Assembly (NCBI GenBank): GCA_947565865.1 | Contig: CANOHT010000005.1 | Span: forward strand, 1 to 64,000 | Length of the DNA: 64,000 bases | From: an uncultured Clostridia bacterium | GTDB taxonomy: Bacteria > Bacillota > Clostridia > Christensenellales > Aristaeellaceae | Reading direction: 5' to 3' | Shown: in pieces, positions 51,238-59,630 of the stretch | Layout of the letters: each line of letters opens with the position of its first letter | How positions within the stretch are numbered: the first letter of the stretch is position 1 | The notes under the pieces: generated by a model | What the model was told of the DNA's origin: nothing | Seen by the model: only the letters and a program-made list of their open reading frames with translations | Databases searched by the model: none | Made by a program: the position numbers and the translations under genes

Positions 51238-51435
51238 TGTGTCGACAAAGTGGCTGCGCCACTTTGCCGAAGGGGCTTCGCCCCATTTTCTTGCATGCCC
51301 TCTCCGGTCGCGTAAGGAAGCGATTCCTAATGGAATCGCGCGAAAATCGCCGTACATGCCGCCGATTTTCGATCAGCAGTCAGAGGGCCTGCGAGCCCAC
51401 CGACACCTCCCAGGGGCTTGGGGACAACCTGTTTA
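51238..51435. repeat. Intergenic repeat with several hairpins
   Basis: GACAAAGTGGCTGCGCCACTTT, CGAAGGGGCTTCGCCCC and GGCCTGCGAGCCCACCGACA follow each other. The last block is shared with 39240-39470 and the first with 34260-34285. Position is upstream of the exonuclease-domain gene; the rest to 51528 holds no gene I can support. Confidence 0.7.
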
Positions 51436-51528
51436 CGGTCTGCCGACGGCAAATTAACGGTGCCCCTTAAGACCTTTGCTGGTGTTCCGTCCTGCCGCAT
51501 CAAATGAGTCTGCTTTGACAGACCCCGC

Positions 51529-52761
51529 TCAGCCGTCCTCCGCCGCGCTCTGTCCGGCCAGGGCACCGGTGGCGAAGGCGATGTGCAGGTTGTAGCCGCC
51601 GGTATGGGCATCCACGTCCAGCAGCTCTCCGGCAAAGTACAGCCCCGGCGTCAGGCGGCTTGCCATGGTGGCGGGGACGACCTCCCTCACCGCCACGCCG
51701 CCCCTTGTGACAATAGCCTCCTCCAGCGGCGCGGGCCTCAAAACAGGCACCGGCAGCGCCTGAAGCATGGTACTCAGCCGCTCCCGCTCGGCGCGGCTGA
51801 TCTGGCAGCACTGCTTCGCGCCGTCCAGACCGCACAGTTCGGGAAACAGCTCCGCCAGCCTCCCCGGCAGAAGCCCTGGCAGCACCGTGCGCAGCTGCTT
51901 GCGGGGCTGCTCGGCAAAATCCCGCTGAAGCCGGGCATCCAGCTGCTCCGGGGTCAGGCCGGGCTTCAGGTTGAGAAGCACCTCCGCCTGGGCCGTCTCC
52001 TCCGGCAGATGGCTGCTCAGGGACAGGGTCAAGGGGCCGGATATGCCGAAATGCGTGAACAGCATCTCCCCCAGCTCGCTGAAAAGCACCTTCCTGCCCT
52101 TTTTCAGCGTGAGGGTCACGTTGCGCAGGCTGAGCCCCTGCAATTGCTTGGGCCACTCCGCCGCCGTCACCAGGGCCGAGAGTACGGGCGCGGGCGGTAT
52201 CACCGTATGCCCCGCCGTCCGCGCCAAATCATAGCCGTCACCGGTGGAGCCGGTCATGGGGTAGCTGCGGCCGCCGGTGGCCAGGATCACCCGATCCGCG
52301 GGCAGGTCAATCCCTTCCGCCAGCGTCACACCGGCCACACGGCCGTCGGTGAGCGCCAGCGCCTTCACCCGGGCATTCAGCCGCACCTTGACCCCCGCCT
52401 GGCGCAGAAGCCTTTCCAGGGCGCGGTTGACATCGCTGGCCTTCTCCGTCGCCGGAAAAACCCGCCGCCCCCGCTGCACCACCGTGGGACAGCCCGCCTC
52501 CTCCAGCAGGGCCATCATGGCCTGGGGGGGGAAGAAGCTCAGCGCGCTGTACAGGAAGCGCGGATTGCGCGGCACCTCCCGCAGGAATTCGTCCAGGGTG
52601 CAGTCGTTGGTGACGTTGCAGCGGCCTTTCCCGGTGATGTAAATCTTCTTGCCCAGCTTTTCATTGCGCTCCAGGAGCGTCACCCCGGCTCCCGCCCGGG
52701 CGGCGAACAGAGCCGCCAGCATGCCGCCAGCGCCGCCGCCGACCACTATGACCTCAGCCAT
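51529..52761 (-). CDS. HI0933-family flavoprotein (YhiN-like)
   Basis: A 410-residue NAD(P)/FAD-dependent oxidoreductase. VVGGGAGGMLAALFAARAG is the FAD loop, GKKIYITGKGRCNVTNDC the hallmark motif, and LATGGRSYPMTGSTGDGYDLA the second dinucleotide segment; the C-terminus YFAGELLDVDAHTGGYNLHIA closes the domain. Function in this family is unknown. The ATG overlaps the stop of the RpiR gene by eight bases, so the two are coupled, with the regulator first. The combination is not obviously meaningful. Confidence 0.92.
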   Translation of the reverse strand: MAEVIVVGGGAGGMLAALFAARAGAGVTLLERNEKLGKKIYITGKGRCNVTNDCTLDEFLREVPRNPRFLYSALSFFPPQAMMALLEEAGCPTVVQRGRRVFPATEKASDVNRALERLLRQAGVKVRLNARVKALALTDGRVAGVTLAEGIDLPADRVILATGGRSYPMTGSTGDGYDLARTAGHTVIPPAPVLSALVTAAEWPKQLQGLSLRNVTLTLKKGRKVLFSELGEMLFTHFGISGPLTLSLSSHLPEETAQAEVLLNLKPGLTPEQLDARLQRDFAEQPRKQLRTVLPGLLPGRLAELFPELCGLDGAKQCCQISRAERERLSTMLQALPVPVLRPAPLEEAIVTRGGVAVREVVPATMASRLTPGLYFAGELLDVDAHTGGYNLHIAFATGALAGQSAAEDG

Positions 52762-53626
52762 GATGCCCTTCCTCCTCCAGATAGACCTGGTAGGTATTCC
52801 AGATGGATTCCAGCTGGCGGAAGTGCTGGCTCAGCGCCTCCTTGCGGTTCAGACCCAGGGCCACCAGCAGCGCGTTGATGACCGACAGGGGCGCGGCCAG
52901 GGAATCAACAAAGGACGCCATGTCCGTGCGGGCGGTGAGGGTCACGTCGGCAATGGCGCAAAGGGGCGACATGGGGCCGTCGGTGATGGCCGCCACCTGC
53001 GCCCCGCAGCGCTTGGCAAAGCGCATGGCCTCCAGGGTGCGGGTAGAATAGCGAGGGAAGGAGATGCCTACCAGCACCGCGCCCTCCCGCATTTTGGATA
53101 CCTCCTCGAACACGTCCGTGGCCCCGGAGGAAATCAAATGCACGTCATCAAAAATATAATTCAGATAATACCCCATGAACTGAGCCAGGGGGGCAGCGGA
53201 GCGCAGGCCCATCACATAGATGGCCCGGGCGCCCAGCAGCCGCTGCACCACGTTCTCAAAGGCGGCGCTGTCCATGGTTTCCAGCGTGCCGCGAAGATTC
53301 TGCATATCGCTCTTCATAACGATGTTCAGCGCGTCATGGGGATCAATCTCCGTGGACATCTCGAATCGCTGATTGGCCGTGAGGCGATGGCTTACCAGCT
53401 CCTGCAGGGAGCGCTGCAGCTGCGGATACCCCTCGTATCCCAGCGCAGCGGCAAAGCGTACCACGGTGGATTCGCTCACGCCCACGCTTTCCCCCAGGCG
53501 GCTGGCTGTCATGAACACCGCCTTGTCATAATGCTCCACAATGTATTGGGCAATCCTTCGATGGCCCTTGCTCAGGCGCTTGCCGGACTGATTCAGCCGG
53601 TCAATCATATCCTGCATTTCCTGCAT
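52754..53626 (-). CDS. MurR/RpiR family transcriptional regulator
   Basis: A 290-residue regulator: helix-turn-helix in residues 1-80 (AVFMTASRLGESVGVSESTV with RFAAALGYEGYPQ) and a SIS sugar-phosphate-binding domain (IYVMGLRSAAPLAQFMGY, ISFPRYSTRTLEAMRFA). Members sense phosphosugars such as N-acetylmuramic acid 6-phosphate. No sugar gene is adjacent, only the HI0933 flavoprotein gene downstream. The ATG at 53626 follows AAGGAAGGG; a strong promoter lies at 53679-53707. Confidence 0.92.
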   Translation of the reverse strand: MQEMQDMIDRLNQSGKRLSKGHRRIAQYIVEHYDKAVFMTASRLGESVGVSESTVVRFAAALGYEGYPQLQRSLQELVSHRLTANQRFEMSTEIDPHDALNIVMKSDMQNLRGTLETMDSAAFENVVQRLLGARAIYVMGLRSAAPLAQFMGYYLNYIFDDVHLISSGATDVFEEVSKMREGAVLVGISFPRYSTRTLEAMRFAKRCGAQVAAITDGPMSPLCAIADVTLTARTDMASFVDSLAAPLSVINALLVALGLNRKEALSQHFRQLESIWNTYQVYLEEEGHHG

Positions 53627-53678
53627 GGGTGTCCCTTCCTTCGCGCCATATCCTGCAAATTTCCGGGCGCTGCCCCAT

Positions 53679-53707
53679 ATTATACGGGACAGGGGGTAAA
53701 AATGCAA
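53679..53707 (-). promoter_or_regulatory. Sigma-A promoter for the RpiR gene
   Basis: Reverse-strand TTGCAT and TATAAT separated by 17 bases, about 53 bases upstream of the start. Confidence 0.75.
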
Positions 53708-53756
53708 GTCTCTTTTGCACAAGCTGCATATTTCTGCAAGTTTGGCGTCTTCCCCG

Positions 53757-54866
53757 TCATGCGTTTCCCATGATCGCGTTCAGGGTCAGGAGCAGGGCGA
53801 GAAACAGCAGGTTCAGCAGCGTGAAGGCGGCCAGATAGCGGCCCTTGCGCGCGCCTGCAGCGCCGCCATAGAGCTTGAAGGAGATCAGGCTGGCCAGGGA
53901 GGCCACCAGGGTTCCCAATCCGCCCAGGTTAACGCCCAGCATCAGCGCCGGGGCGTCCTGGGTAAAGGGGGCCAGCAGCAGGCATGCGGGCACATTGCTG
54001 ATGATCTGGCTCACCAAGAGCGATGCCCACATGGGCGAAAATGCCATCATACCTTCCAGCCATGCCCGCACCGGCGCGCATTCCTTCACCGATGACACAA
54101 ACACAAAGAAGCACAGGAAGGTGCCCAGCAGCGTATAATCTACCTGGCGCAGCGCCTGCCTGTCAAAGGCCAGCGCGGCTACCAGCACCAGCGCCGCAGT
54201 CAGCCAGGGCGGCAGCACCTTCGCCACCGCCAGCAGCGCCGCGACCCCCAGCGCGCCATGGAGCCGCAGCCGCCGAGCCTCGACGGGCTGGGCAGCCTCC
54301 GCCTGCGCGCTGAGCGGAGATCGCGAAACGCACAGCGTCAGGGCCAGCAGCAAAAGCAGGCTCGCCAGGGCATAGGGCCAGGTCAGGGCCGGGTAATCCG
54401 CTAGGGCCAGCCGGCCGGAGGCATACAGGTACAGGTTCTGCGGATTGCCGATGGGCGTGACCATGCTGCCCAGGTTGGCCCCGATGGTTTCCAGCGCTAC
54501 CGTCAGGATAACGTCCCGCTGCCGGGCCTGCGCCATCAGCGCCAGGGTGAAGGGAACCAGCGTCAGCAGCGCCACGTCATTAGTAGCCAGCATCGCCAGA
54601 AAAAAGCACGCCGTCACCAGCGCCGCCGACAGCGCGCGGCTTGTATGGATGCGCGCCGTCACCGCCCTGCCCAGATGGGAAAAGACGCCGGCCAGCCGCA
54701 GTCCGCCCACCACCACCATCAGGCTGAAGAGCATCAGCAGCGTGCTCGCGTCAATGCCCCTGAGCACATGAGGCCCCGGCGGCGTCAGCACAAAGGACAA
54801 TAGCGCCGCAGCCAGCGCAATGGTGAAAACGTTCTCCCGGCGGAGATAAGAAATCAGCCTTTTCAC
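53757..54866 (-). CDS. Anion permease, SLC13/ArsB-like
   Basis: A 369-residue membrane protein with about ten helices. ANLGSMVTPIGNPQNLYLY is the hairpin signature of the ion transporter superfamily that includes SLC13, ArsB and NhaD, with MLATNDVALLTLVPFT as the first conserved segment and SNVPACLLLAPF as the inverted counterpart. It may carry dicarboxylates, sulfate, or similar anions. The GTG start overlaps the stop of the NimA-like gene (GTGA), with GGAGG upstream, so the pair is coupled. It is shorter than typical members (about 430). Confidence 0.85.
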   Translation of the reverse strand: MKRLISYLRRENVFTIALAAALLSFVLTPPGPHVLRGIDASTLLMLFSLMVVVGGLRLAGVFSHLGRAVTARIHTSRALSAALVTACFFLAMLATNDVALLTLVPFTLALMAQARQRDVILTVALETIGANLGSMVTPIGNPQNLYLYASGRLALADYPALTWPYALASLLLLLALTLCVSRSPLSAQAEAAQPVEARRLRLHGALGVAALLAVAKVLPPWLTAALVLVAALAFDRQALRQVDYTLLGTFLCFFVFVSSVKECAPVRAWLEGMMAFSPMWASLLVSQIISNVPACLLLAPFTQDAPALMLGVNLGGLGTLVASLASLISFKLYGGAAGARKGRYLAAFTLLNLLFLALLLTLNAIMGNA

Positions 54867-55324
54867 GGGCGCCTCCGCTTGCCTGTCATCGCATCCAGGG
54901 TGATGCGCCACAGACTCGTCTGCCTGAAGGCCTCCGGCGGAATTTTCCGCCCTGGATAGCCGCAGTGGCGAAGAATGCAGGCCATGCCGTTGACCGCCGC
55001 CATGCCGGTGATGATTTCCGCCCGTCCCGTCCCGATGACGCTTTCATACACGCAGGAAACGCCGTTGGCCGTTTCAATATACTGATGGAACACATCCGCC
55101 AAAACCGTCACCCGGCCGTCCGCTGCCAGCAGATCATGCCGACGGCCTTCCATCGCGCCATGTACATAAAGGCACACCGCGCCCCCGCGCTCCTCCCAGC
55201 CGAAGGATAAGGGCACCACATAGGGCGATTCCTCCGCGTTCAGGGCCAGGTGAAGCACAGGGCAGCGGTCAAGAACCGCCAGCATTTCGGCACGGCTGAA
55301 GATCTCACGATCCTTTCGTCGCAT
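54863..55324 (-). CDS. Pyridoxamine 5'-phosphate oxidase-like flavin protein (NimA type)
   Basis: A 153-residue split-barrel flavin-binding protein. MRRKDREIFSRAEMLAVLDR, PYVVPLSFGWEE, LYVHGAMEGRRHDLLAADGR and the late SVIGTGRAEII match NimA/NimC-related reductases that can act on nitro compounds. Such proteins are widespread in anaerobes and the name does not imply drug resistance here. ATG follows AAGGAGG. It is the first gene of a coupled pair with the anion permease. A TATAAT lies at about 55381 on the reverse strand but no convincing -35 was found. Confidence 0.85.
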   Translation of the reverse strand: MRRKDREIFSRAEMLAVLDRCPVLHLALNAEESPYVVPLSFGWEERGGAVCLYVHGAMEGRRHDLLAADGRVTVLADVFHQYIETANGVSCVYESVIGTGRAEIITGMAAVNGMACILRHCGYPGRKIPPEAFRQTSLWRITLDAMTGKRRRP

Positions 55325-55475
55325 GAAAACATCCTCCTTGGTAAGGCGGCAGAACAGGCCTGCCGCTGCTGTTGTCTCCTCATTATAGCACAGCGAACGC
55401 ATCCGTGCCATGAAAAAACCATGAAAAAAAGCTCTCCGACACGGCAACGCGCCATCTCGGAGAACCTCGCAAGCC

Positions 55476-56930
55476 TTATTTCCGGCTCCAAGTGCTGCGG
55501 GAGATCAGAATGAGCATGGGGAAAATTTCCAGGCGCCCCGCCAGCATATCCCCGATGAGCACCAGCTTGGACAGGGGGCTGTATGCGCCGTAGTTCCCGA
55601 TGGGGCCCACCATTTCCAGCCCCGGGCCGATGTTGTTGAAGCAGGCCAGCACGGCGGAAAAATTCGTGGTGAAGGAGAAGCCGTCCAGCGAAACCACCAG
55701 AAAGCTTGCAAAAAGGATAATGGCATAAGCGGCCAGATAGGCATTGGCGTTGTCCAGCACCTGCTCGCTGACCACGCGGCCATTGCTGCGCACCACCTGA
55801 ATCTTGCTGGGATGCAGCGCGATATGAATGTTCCGCCGCAGGCTTTTGAGCAGCAGCAGCAGTCGGCCCACCTTGAGGCCGCCGCCGGTGCTGCCTGCGC
55901 AGGCGCCGATGACCATCAGGATCATCAGAACCCCCTTGGCAAAGCTGGGCCACAGATCAAAGTCCGTGGTGGCAAAGCCCGTGGTGGTCATGATGCTGGC
56001 TACCTGGAAGGCGCTGTGCCGCACCGTTTCCTCCAGCGTATCGTACAGGGGCCGAATGTTGATCGCAATCAGCGCAACGCTGCCCACAACGATGCCCAGA
56101 TACGTCCACAGCTCCTCGTCCTTGAACACCGCTTTGAACTGCCGCAGCAGCAGCAGATAGTAGCAGGTGAAGTTGACGCCGAAGAGCAGCATGAACACCG
56201 TGCAGACATTCTGGATATAGGGGCTGTACCCGGCGATGCTGTCGTTTCGGATGCCGAAGCCGCCGGTACCCGCCGTGCCGTAGGCCGTGCACACCGCGTC
56301 GAAGACGGACATGCCGCCCAGCAGCAGGAAAACCACGTTCAGCACCGTCAGAAGAATATAGAGGACATAGAGGATCATCGCCGTTTGCCGCATCCGGGAA
56401 ACCAGCTTGCCCACGCTGGGGCCGGGACTTTCCGCCCGCAGCAGATGCATGGTGAAGCCGCTGCCCCTTTCGCCCTCCGGCACCAGCGCCAGCAGAAACA
56501 CCAGCACGCCCATACCGCCCAGCCAATGGCTGAAGCTGCGCCAGTACAGCGCCCCCCGGGTGAGGCCCTCCACGTTGCTGAGCACCGACGCGCCCGTGGT
56601 GGTGAAGCCTGAAACAATCTCAAACAGCGCGTCAATGTAGGCGGGAATTTCCCTGGAAAGATAAAAGGGCAGAGCGCCCAGGAGGCTGATGGCAATCCAG
56701 CTCAGCCCTACGCAGACCAGGCCCTCCTTGGCGTAAAAGCGGCTCTTGGCGCCCCGGCAGAGCATCAGCAGCGCCAGGGCTATCAGCAGCGTCAGGGCCA
56801 TGGACATCACAAAGGCTCCCGTGGTAGCGGCGGTTCCGTCCACGGCGCTGATAACCATGGGCGGCAGCATAAATACCGCTTCAACCAGCAAAATGTGGGC
56901 GATAAAGCGTCCCACCATTTTATAATTCAC
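55476..56930 (-). CDS. trkH: Potassium uptake protein TrkH
   Basis: A 484-residue membrane protein of the TrkH/KtrB family. The four selectivity-filter-like loops are seen as SGFTTTGASVL, GTAGTGGFGIRND, MTTTGFATTDFD and a last segment NNIGPGLEMVG. GACAGSTGGGLKVGR is the helix-loop of the third to fourth repeat. It forms the K+ channel pore with the cytosolic TrkA subunit whose gene lies 12 bases upstream, on the same strand. The start is a GTG after GGAGG. The system is driven by ion gradient and controlled by nucleotide binding to TrkA. Confidence 0.95.
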   Translation of the reverse strand: MNYKMVGRFIAHILLVEAVFMLPPMVISAVDGTAATTGAFVMSMALTLLIALALLMLCRGAKSRFYAKEGLVCVGLSWIAISLLGALPFYLSREIPAYIDALFEIVSGFTTTGASVLSNVEGLTRGALYWRSFSHWLGGMGVLVFLLALVPEGERGSGFTMHLLRAESPGPSVGKLVSRMRQTAMILYVLYILLTVLNVVFLLLGGMSVFDAVCTAYGTAGTGGFGIRNDSIAGYSPYIQNVCTVFMLLFGVNFTCYYLLLLRQFKAVFKDEELWTYLGIVVGSVALIAINIRPLYDTLEETVRHSAFQVASIMTTTGFATTDFDLWPSFAKGVLMILMVIGACAGSTGGGLKVGRLLLLLKSLRRNIHIALHPSKIQVVRSNGRVVSEQVLDNANAYLAAYAIILFASFLVVSLDGFSFTTNFSAVLACFNNIGPGLEMVGPIGNYGAYSPLSKLVLIGDMLAGRLEIFPMLILISRSTWSRK

Positions 56931-56942
56931 GGCGCGCCTCCA

Positions 56943-58301
56943 TTACGCAAAAATGTCGTTGAGCTTGTAGATGACGCCGTCCGTGCTGGTCACGATAATT
57001 ACGATGTCGCCCTTTTGGAAGACGGAATCGCCATTGGGGATTTCCGTGCGGGGCCCCCGGCTGATGGAGGCCACCAGCACGCCCTTGCGCAGCTTCAGGG
57101 CCTTGAGGGGCTCGCCGCAGTGCAGGGTGGTTTCGTCCACGCGGAATTCCAGCGCCTCGGCCTGGCCGTCGGCAATGGAATGCACCGTAATGGCCGCGCC
57201 CACCTGATTTTTCAGCGCCCGTACATAGCGGACAATGCTGTTGCAGCACAGCTCCTTGGGGGAAATAACGCCGTCCAGAGGCAGGTTGTTCAGCAGGCCA
57301 TGGCTGTCGATATGACCGAACTTGGTGATGACCATGGGCACGTTTCGGTTCTTCCCATACAGGGAAACGATCACATTCAGCTCGTCCAGGCCCGTCAGGG
57401 TAATCAGCGCATCGCTGTCGCTGACCCCCTCCCGATCCAATAAATCCGTGTTGGAAGCGTCGCCATGGACAATGCTGGCCTCCGGCAGGCGCTCCGCCAG
57501 CTCCAGACAGCGCTCCCGGTTCTTGTCAATGATTTCCACCGCAATGTGGCTTCGGAGCAGCTGCTGGGCCAGATAGAAGCCGATGCGCCCGCCGCCGCAG
57601 ATAATGACCCGTTCAATCCGACGGGTGATCGCGCCCGTGCGCTTGAGCAGATCCGCCAGGTTTTGCGTGGGAGCGGTGATAAAGATGCGGTCGCCCTCCT
57701 TGAGGACAAAGCTGCCGCCGGGGGTGATGGCCTTGCCGTCGCGGATGACCGAGCAAATCAGCACCCGGGTGCGAACCACCCGCTCAATTTCGCTCAGCGC
57801 CAGACCGCTCAGGCGGCTGCCCTCCTCCACCCGAACCTCTACAATTTCTACCCGGCCCTTGGCAAAGGTATCCCGCTTGAGGAAGCCGGGGAACTGCAGC
57901 AGCCGCGCGATTTCATCCGCCGTCTGCTTCTCCGGGTTCACCGCCATGGACAGGCCAAAGGCGTCCCGCATGCGGTAAATCTGTTCGGCATATTCCGGAT
58001 TGCGGATCCGGGCGATGGTATGCAGCATGGGGTTGAGCTTATGGGCCGTCATGCAGCAAAGCAGGTTTGTCTCATCGGCGTCCGTCAGCGCGATGAGCAG
58101 CTCCGCTTCCTTAATGTCCGCGTCCATCAGCACGTCCATGGACGCGCAGTTTCCGCGGATGACATTCACGTCATATTGCTCCAGGCTTACATCAAGAACC
58201 TGCTGATTCGCGTCAATCAGCGTCAGATCATAGCCCTCCATGGACAATTGGCGGGTCAGCGCCGCGCCGACCTTGCCATTGCCCGCGATTACAATCTTCA
58301 A
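56943..58301 (-). CDS. trkA: Trk system potassium transport regulator TrkA
   Basis: A 452-residue cytosolic regulator with two RCK units: NAD-binding KIVIAGNGKVGAALTRQL and VIICGGGRIGFYLAQQLL, each followed by the TrkA-C domain (VEIVEVRVEEGSRLSGLAL and EALEFRVDETTLHCGEPL). This is the duplicated TrkA form. The TTG start at 58301 is chosen because AAGGAGG lies eight bases before it and family proteins begin there; no ATG fits. A promoter lies at 58353-58380 and trkH follows, giving a two-gene operon. Confidence 0.95.
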   Translation of the reverse strand: MKIVIAGNGKVGAALTRQLSMEGYDLTLIDANQQVLDVSLEQYDVNVIRGNCASMDVLMDADIKEAELLIALTDADETNLLCCMTAHKLNPMLHTIARIRNPEYAEQIYRMRDAFGLSMAVNPEKQTADEIARLLQFPGFLKRDTFAKGRVEIVEVRVEEGSRLSGLALSEIERVVRTRVLICSVIRDGKAITPGGSFVLKEGDRIFITAPTQNLADLLKRTGAITRRIERVIICGGGRIGFYLAQQLLRSHIAVEIIDKNRERCLELAERLPEASIVHGDASNTDLLDREGVSDSDALITLTGLDELNVIVSLYGKNRNVPMVITKFGHIDSHGLLNNLPLDGVISPKELCCNSIVRYVRALKNQVGAAITVHSIADGQAEALEFRVDETTLHCGEPLKALKLRKGVLVASISRGPRTEIPNGDSVFQKGDIVIIVTSTDGVIYKLNDIFA

Positions 58302-58352
58302 CGGTCGTTCCTCCTTGGGCATTTGCCCGGTGATGCCAATGGAAACACGACC

Positions 58353-58380
58353 ATTATAGCAGAGAACGAAAAAAATACAA
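58353..58380 (-). promoter_or_regulatory. Sigma-A promoter for trkA-trkH
   Basis: Reverse-strand TTGTAT and TATAAT spaced by 16 bases, about 50 bases before the trkA start. Confidence 0.72.
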
Positions 58381-58527
58381 TGCTTTTTGGCGAAGGGCAG
58401 GGAATTGTTCGCCGCCGGCGCGGCCAAGACCGTACAAAAGCGACGCTTTACGACACTGCGCGACAAGAAGCGCAAGGCAAACAAACCGCCCCGATCTGTC
58501 GCTCCCCAGTTGTCTCTCCGCCGCGAT

Positions 58528-58917
58528 TCAGAACGCGATGGTCGGCTCAAAGGGGTTCCGTTCATTGTCGGTGCGGTAGGGCCTGCCCCTGTACACATAG
58601 TAGGTGAGGTAAAACAGCATTTCCCTGGGAGAAGGGCGGAATTGCAGCACCTCGCCCAGGATTTTCTCCTGGGCTTCCGGACTCAGTGCGTTCAGGCATT
58701 GCGCCGTCAGCCGTTCAATGGCCTTGGCCACCGCGCGCTGATCCTTTTTCAGTTCACTGGCCACATGCGGATAGATTTCTTTGCTGGCGTGCATATCTGT
58801 CTCACGTCCCTTGTGATATAGGCTCTCGATGGTGTATTCCATGGCAAGGGCAAGCGGGCGAACATCACAGCGGGTCGGACCAAGAATATCGTGCAGCAGT
58901 GCTTCCGCTGGGGTCAT
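58528..58917 (-). CDS. Spo0A C-terminal-domain-like protein, paralog 1
   Basis: A 129-residue protein without a receiver domain. The sequence ALLHDILGPTRCDVRPLALA, then KEIYPHVASELKKDQRAVAKAIERL, follows the pattern of the Spo0A DNA-binding domain (LYxxVAxxFxxTxxxVExAIRH). It ends NPFEPTIAF. Neighbour 59083-59475 is a paralog with the same layout and ending. Both have their own AGGAGG-type ribosome binding site. They could be small DNA-binding proteins affecting sporulation or cell-state genes, or have lost DNA binding. I chose ATG 58917, following AGGAGG. Confidence 0.6.
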   Translation of the reverse strand: MTPAEALLHDILGPTRCDVRPLALAMEYTIESLYHKGRETDMHASKEIYPHVASELKKDQRAVAKAIERLTAQCLNALSPEAQEKILGEVLQFRPSPREMLFYLTYYVYRGRPYRTDNERNPFEPTIAF

Positions 58918-59082
58918 AGCGGGACTCCTCCTCTGTGCTGAAAGTACGTTAAGCCCTTTCATATAGTACTTCGGAGCCCCTGTTCAGTGATGGAATACGA
59001 CAGAAAAAATGTTATATTCTGTTTAGCGTGAAAGAAGAAAAACGAAAGAAAGCATGACTCCCTGCCGAGCCAAGCCTTTTTA

Positions 59083-59475
59083 TCAAAACGAAACCATGGG
59101 TTCAAAGGGATTGCGGTTATCCGCGCTGTGATACGCTTCCTCATGGTACAGATAAAATGCCAAATAGAAGAGCATTGCCCGCGGTTCCGGCGGATACGCC
59201 AGCTTTTTGCCGATAACCTGCATCACCAGCTCCTGGTCAAAGGCATCCCATAAAACAGACGTCAGCCGCTGCACCGCCTTGGCTACCGTCCGTTCCTTCT
59301 TATTCAGTTGTTTGGCCACATTAGCATAAACGTCTCGGCTTACATGGATATCACTCTCCCGGCACTGCTCCTGATACAGCAGCTCGGCGGTAACATCGAC
59401 AGCTAAAACCAGCGGACGAATGTCCGAACGCACAGGGCCAAGAATTCTACGCAGGAAGTCCTCGGTGTTCAGCAT
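59083..59475 (-). CDS. Spo0A C-terminal-domain-like protein, paralog 2
   Basis: A 130-residue paralog of the downstream protein: DFLRRILGPVRSDIRPLVLA, RDVYANVAKQLNKKERTVAK and ENPFEP-like ending (NPFEPMVSF). Between the two ends the proteins differ at about half of the positions, so the duplication is old. AAAGGTGG precedes the ATG. The gap of about 165 bases to the paralog has no terminator I can see but is AT-rich. Confidence 0.6.
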   Translation of the reverse strand: MLNTEDFLRRILGPVRSDIRPLVLAVDVTAELLYQEQCRESDIHVSRDVYANVAKQLNKKERTVAKAVQRLTSVLWDAFDQELVMQVIGKKLAYPPEPRAMLFYLAFYLYHEEAYHSADNRNPFEPMVSF

Positions 59476-59630
59476 GGTCGCGCCACCTTTTGTCGTTCTT
59501 AATGTCTATCTATCATACCAAGAGATAGCTTGGTGCTGACATCAGCGACAGAACACGACGCAACTTTTTTATTGATGACGAAAAGCGACCCCGACAAACA
59601 AAAACCAATCAGCCCCTGACGGCCTTCCAG

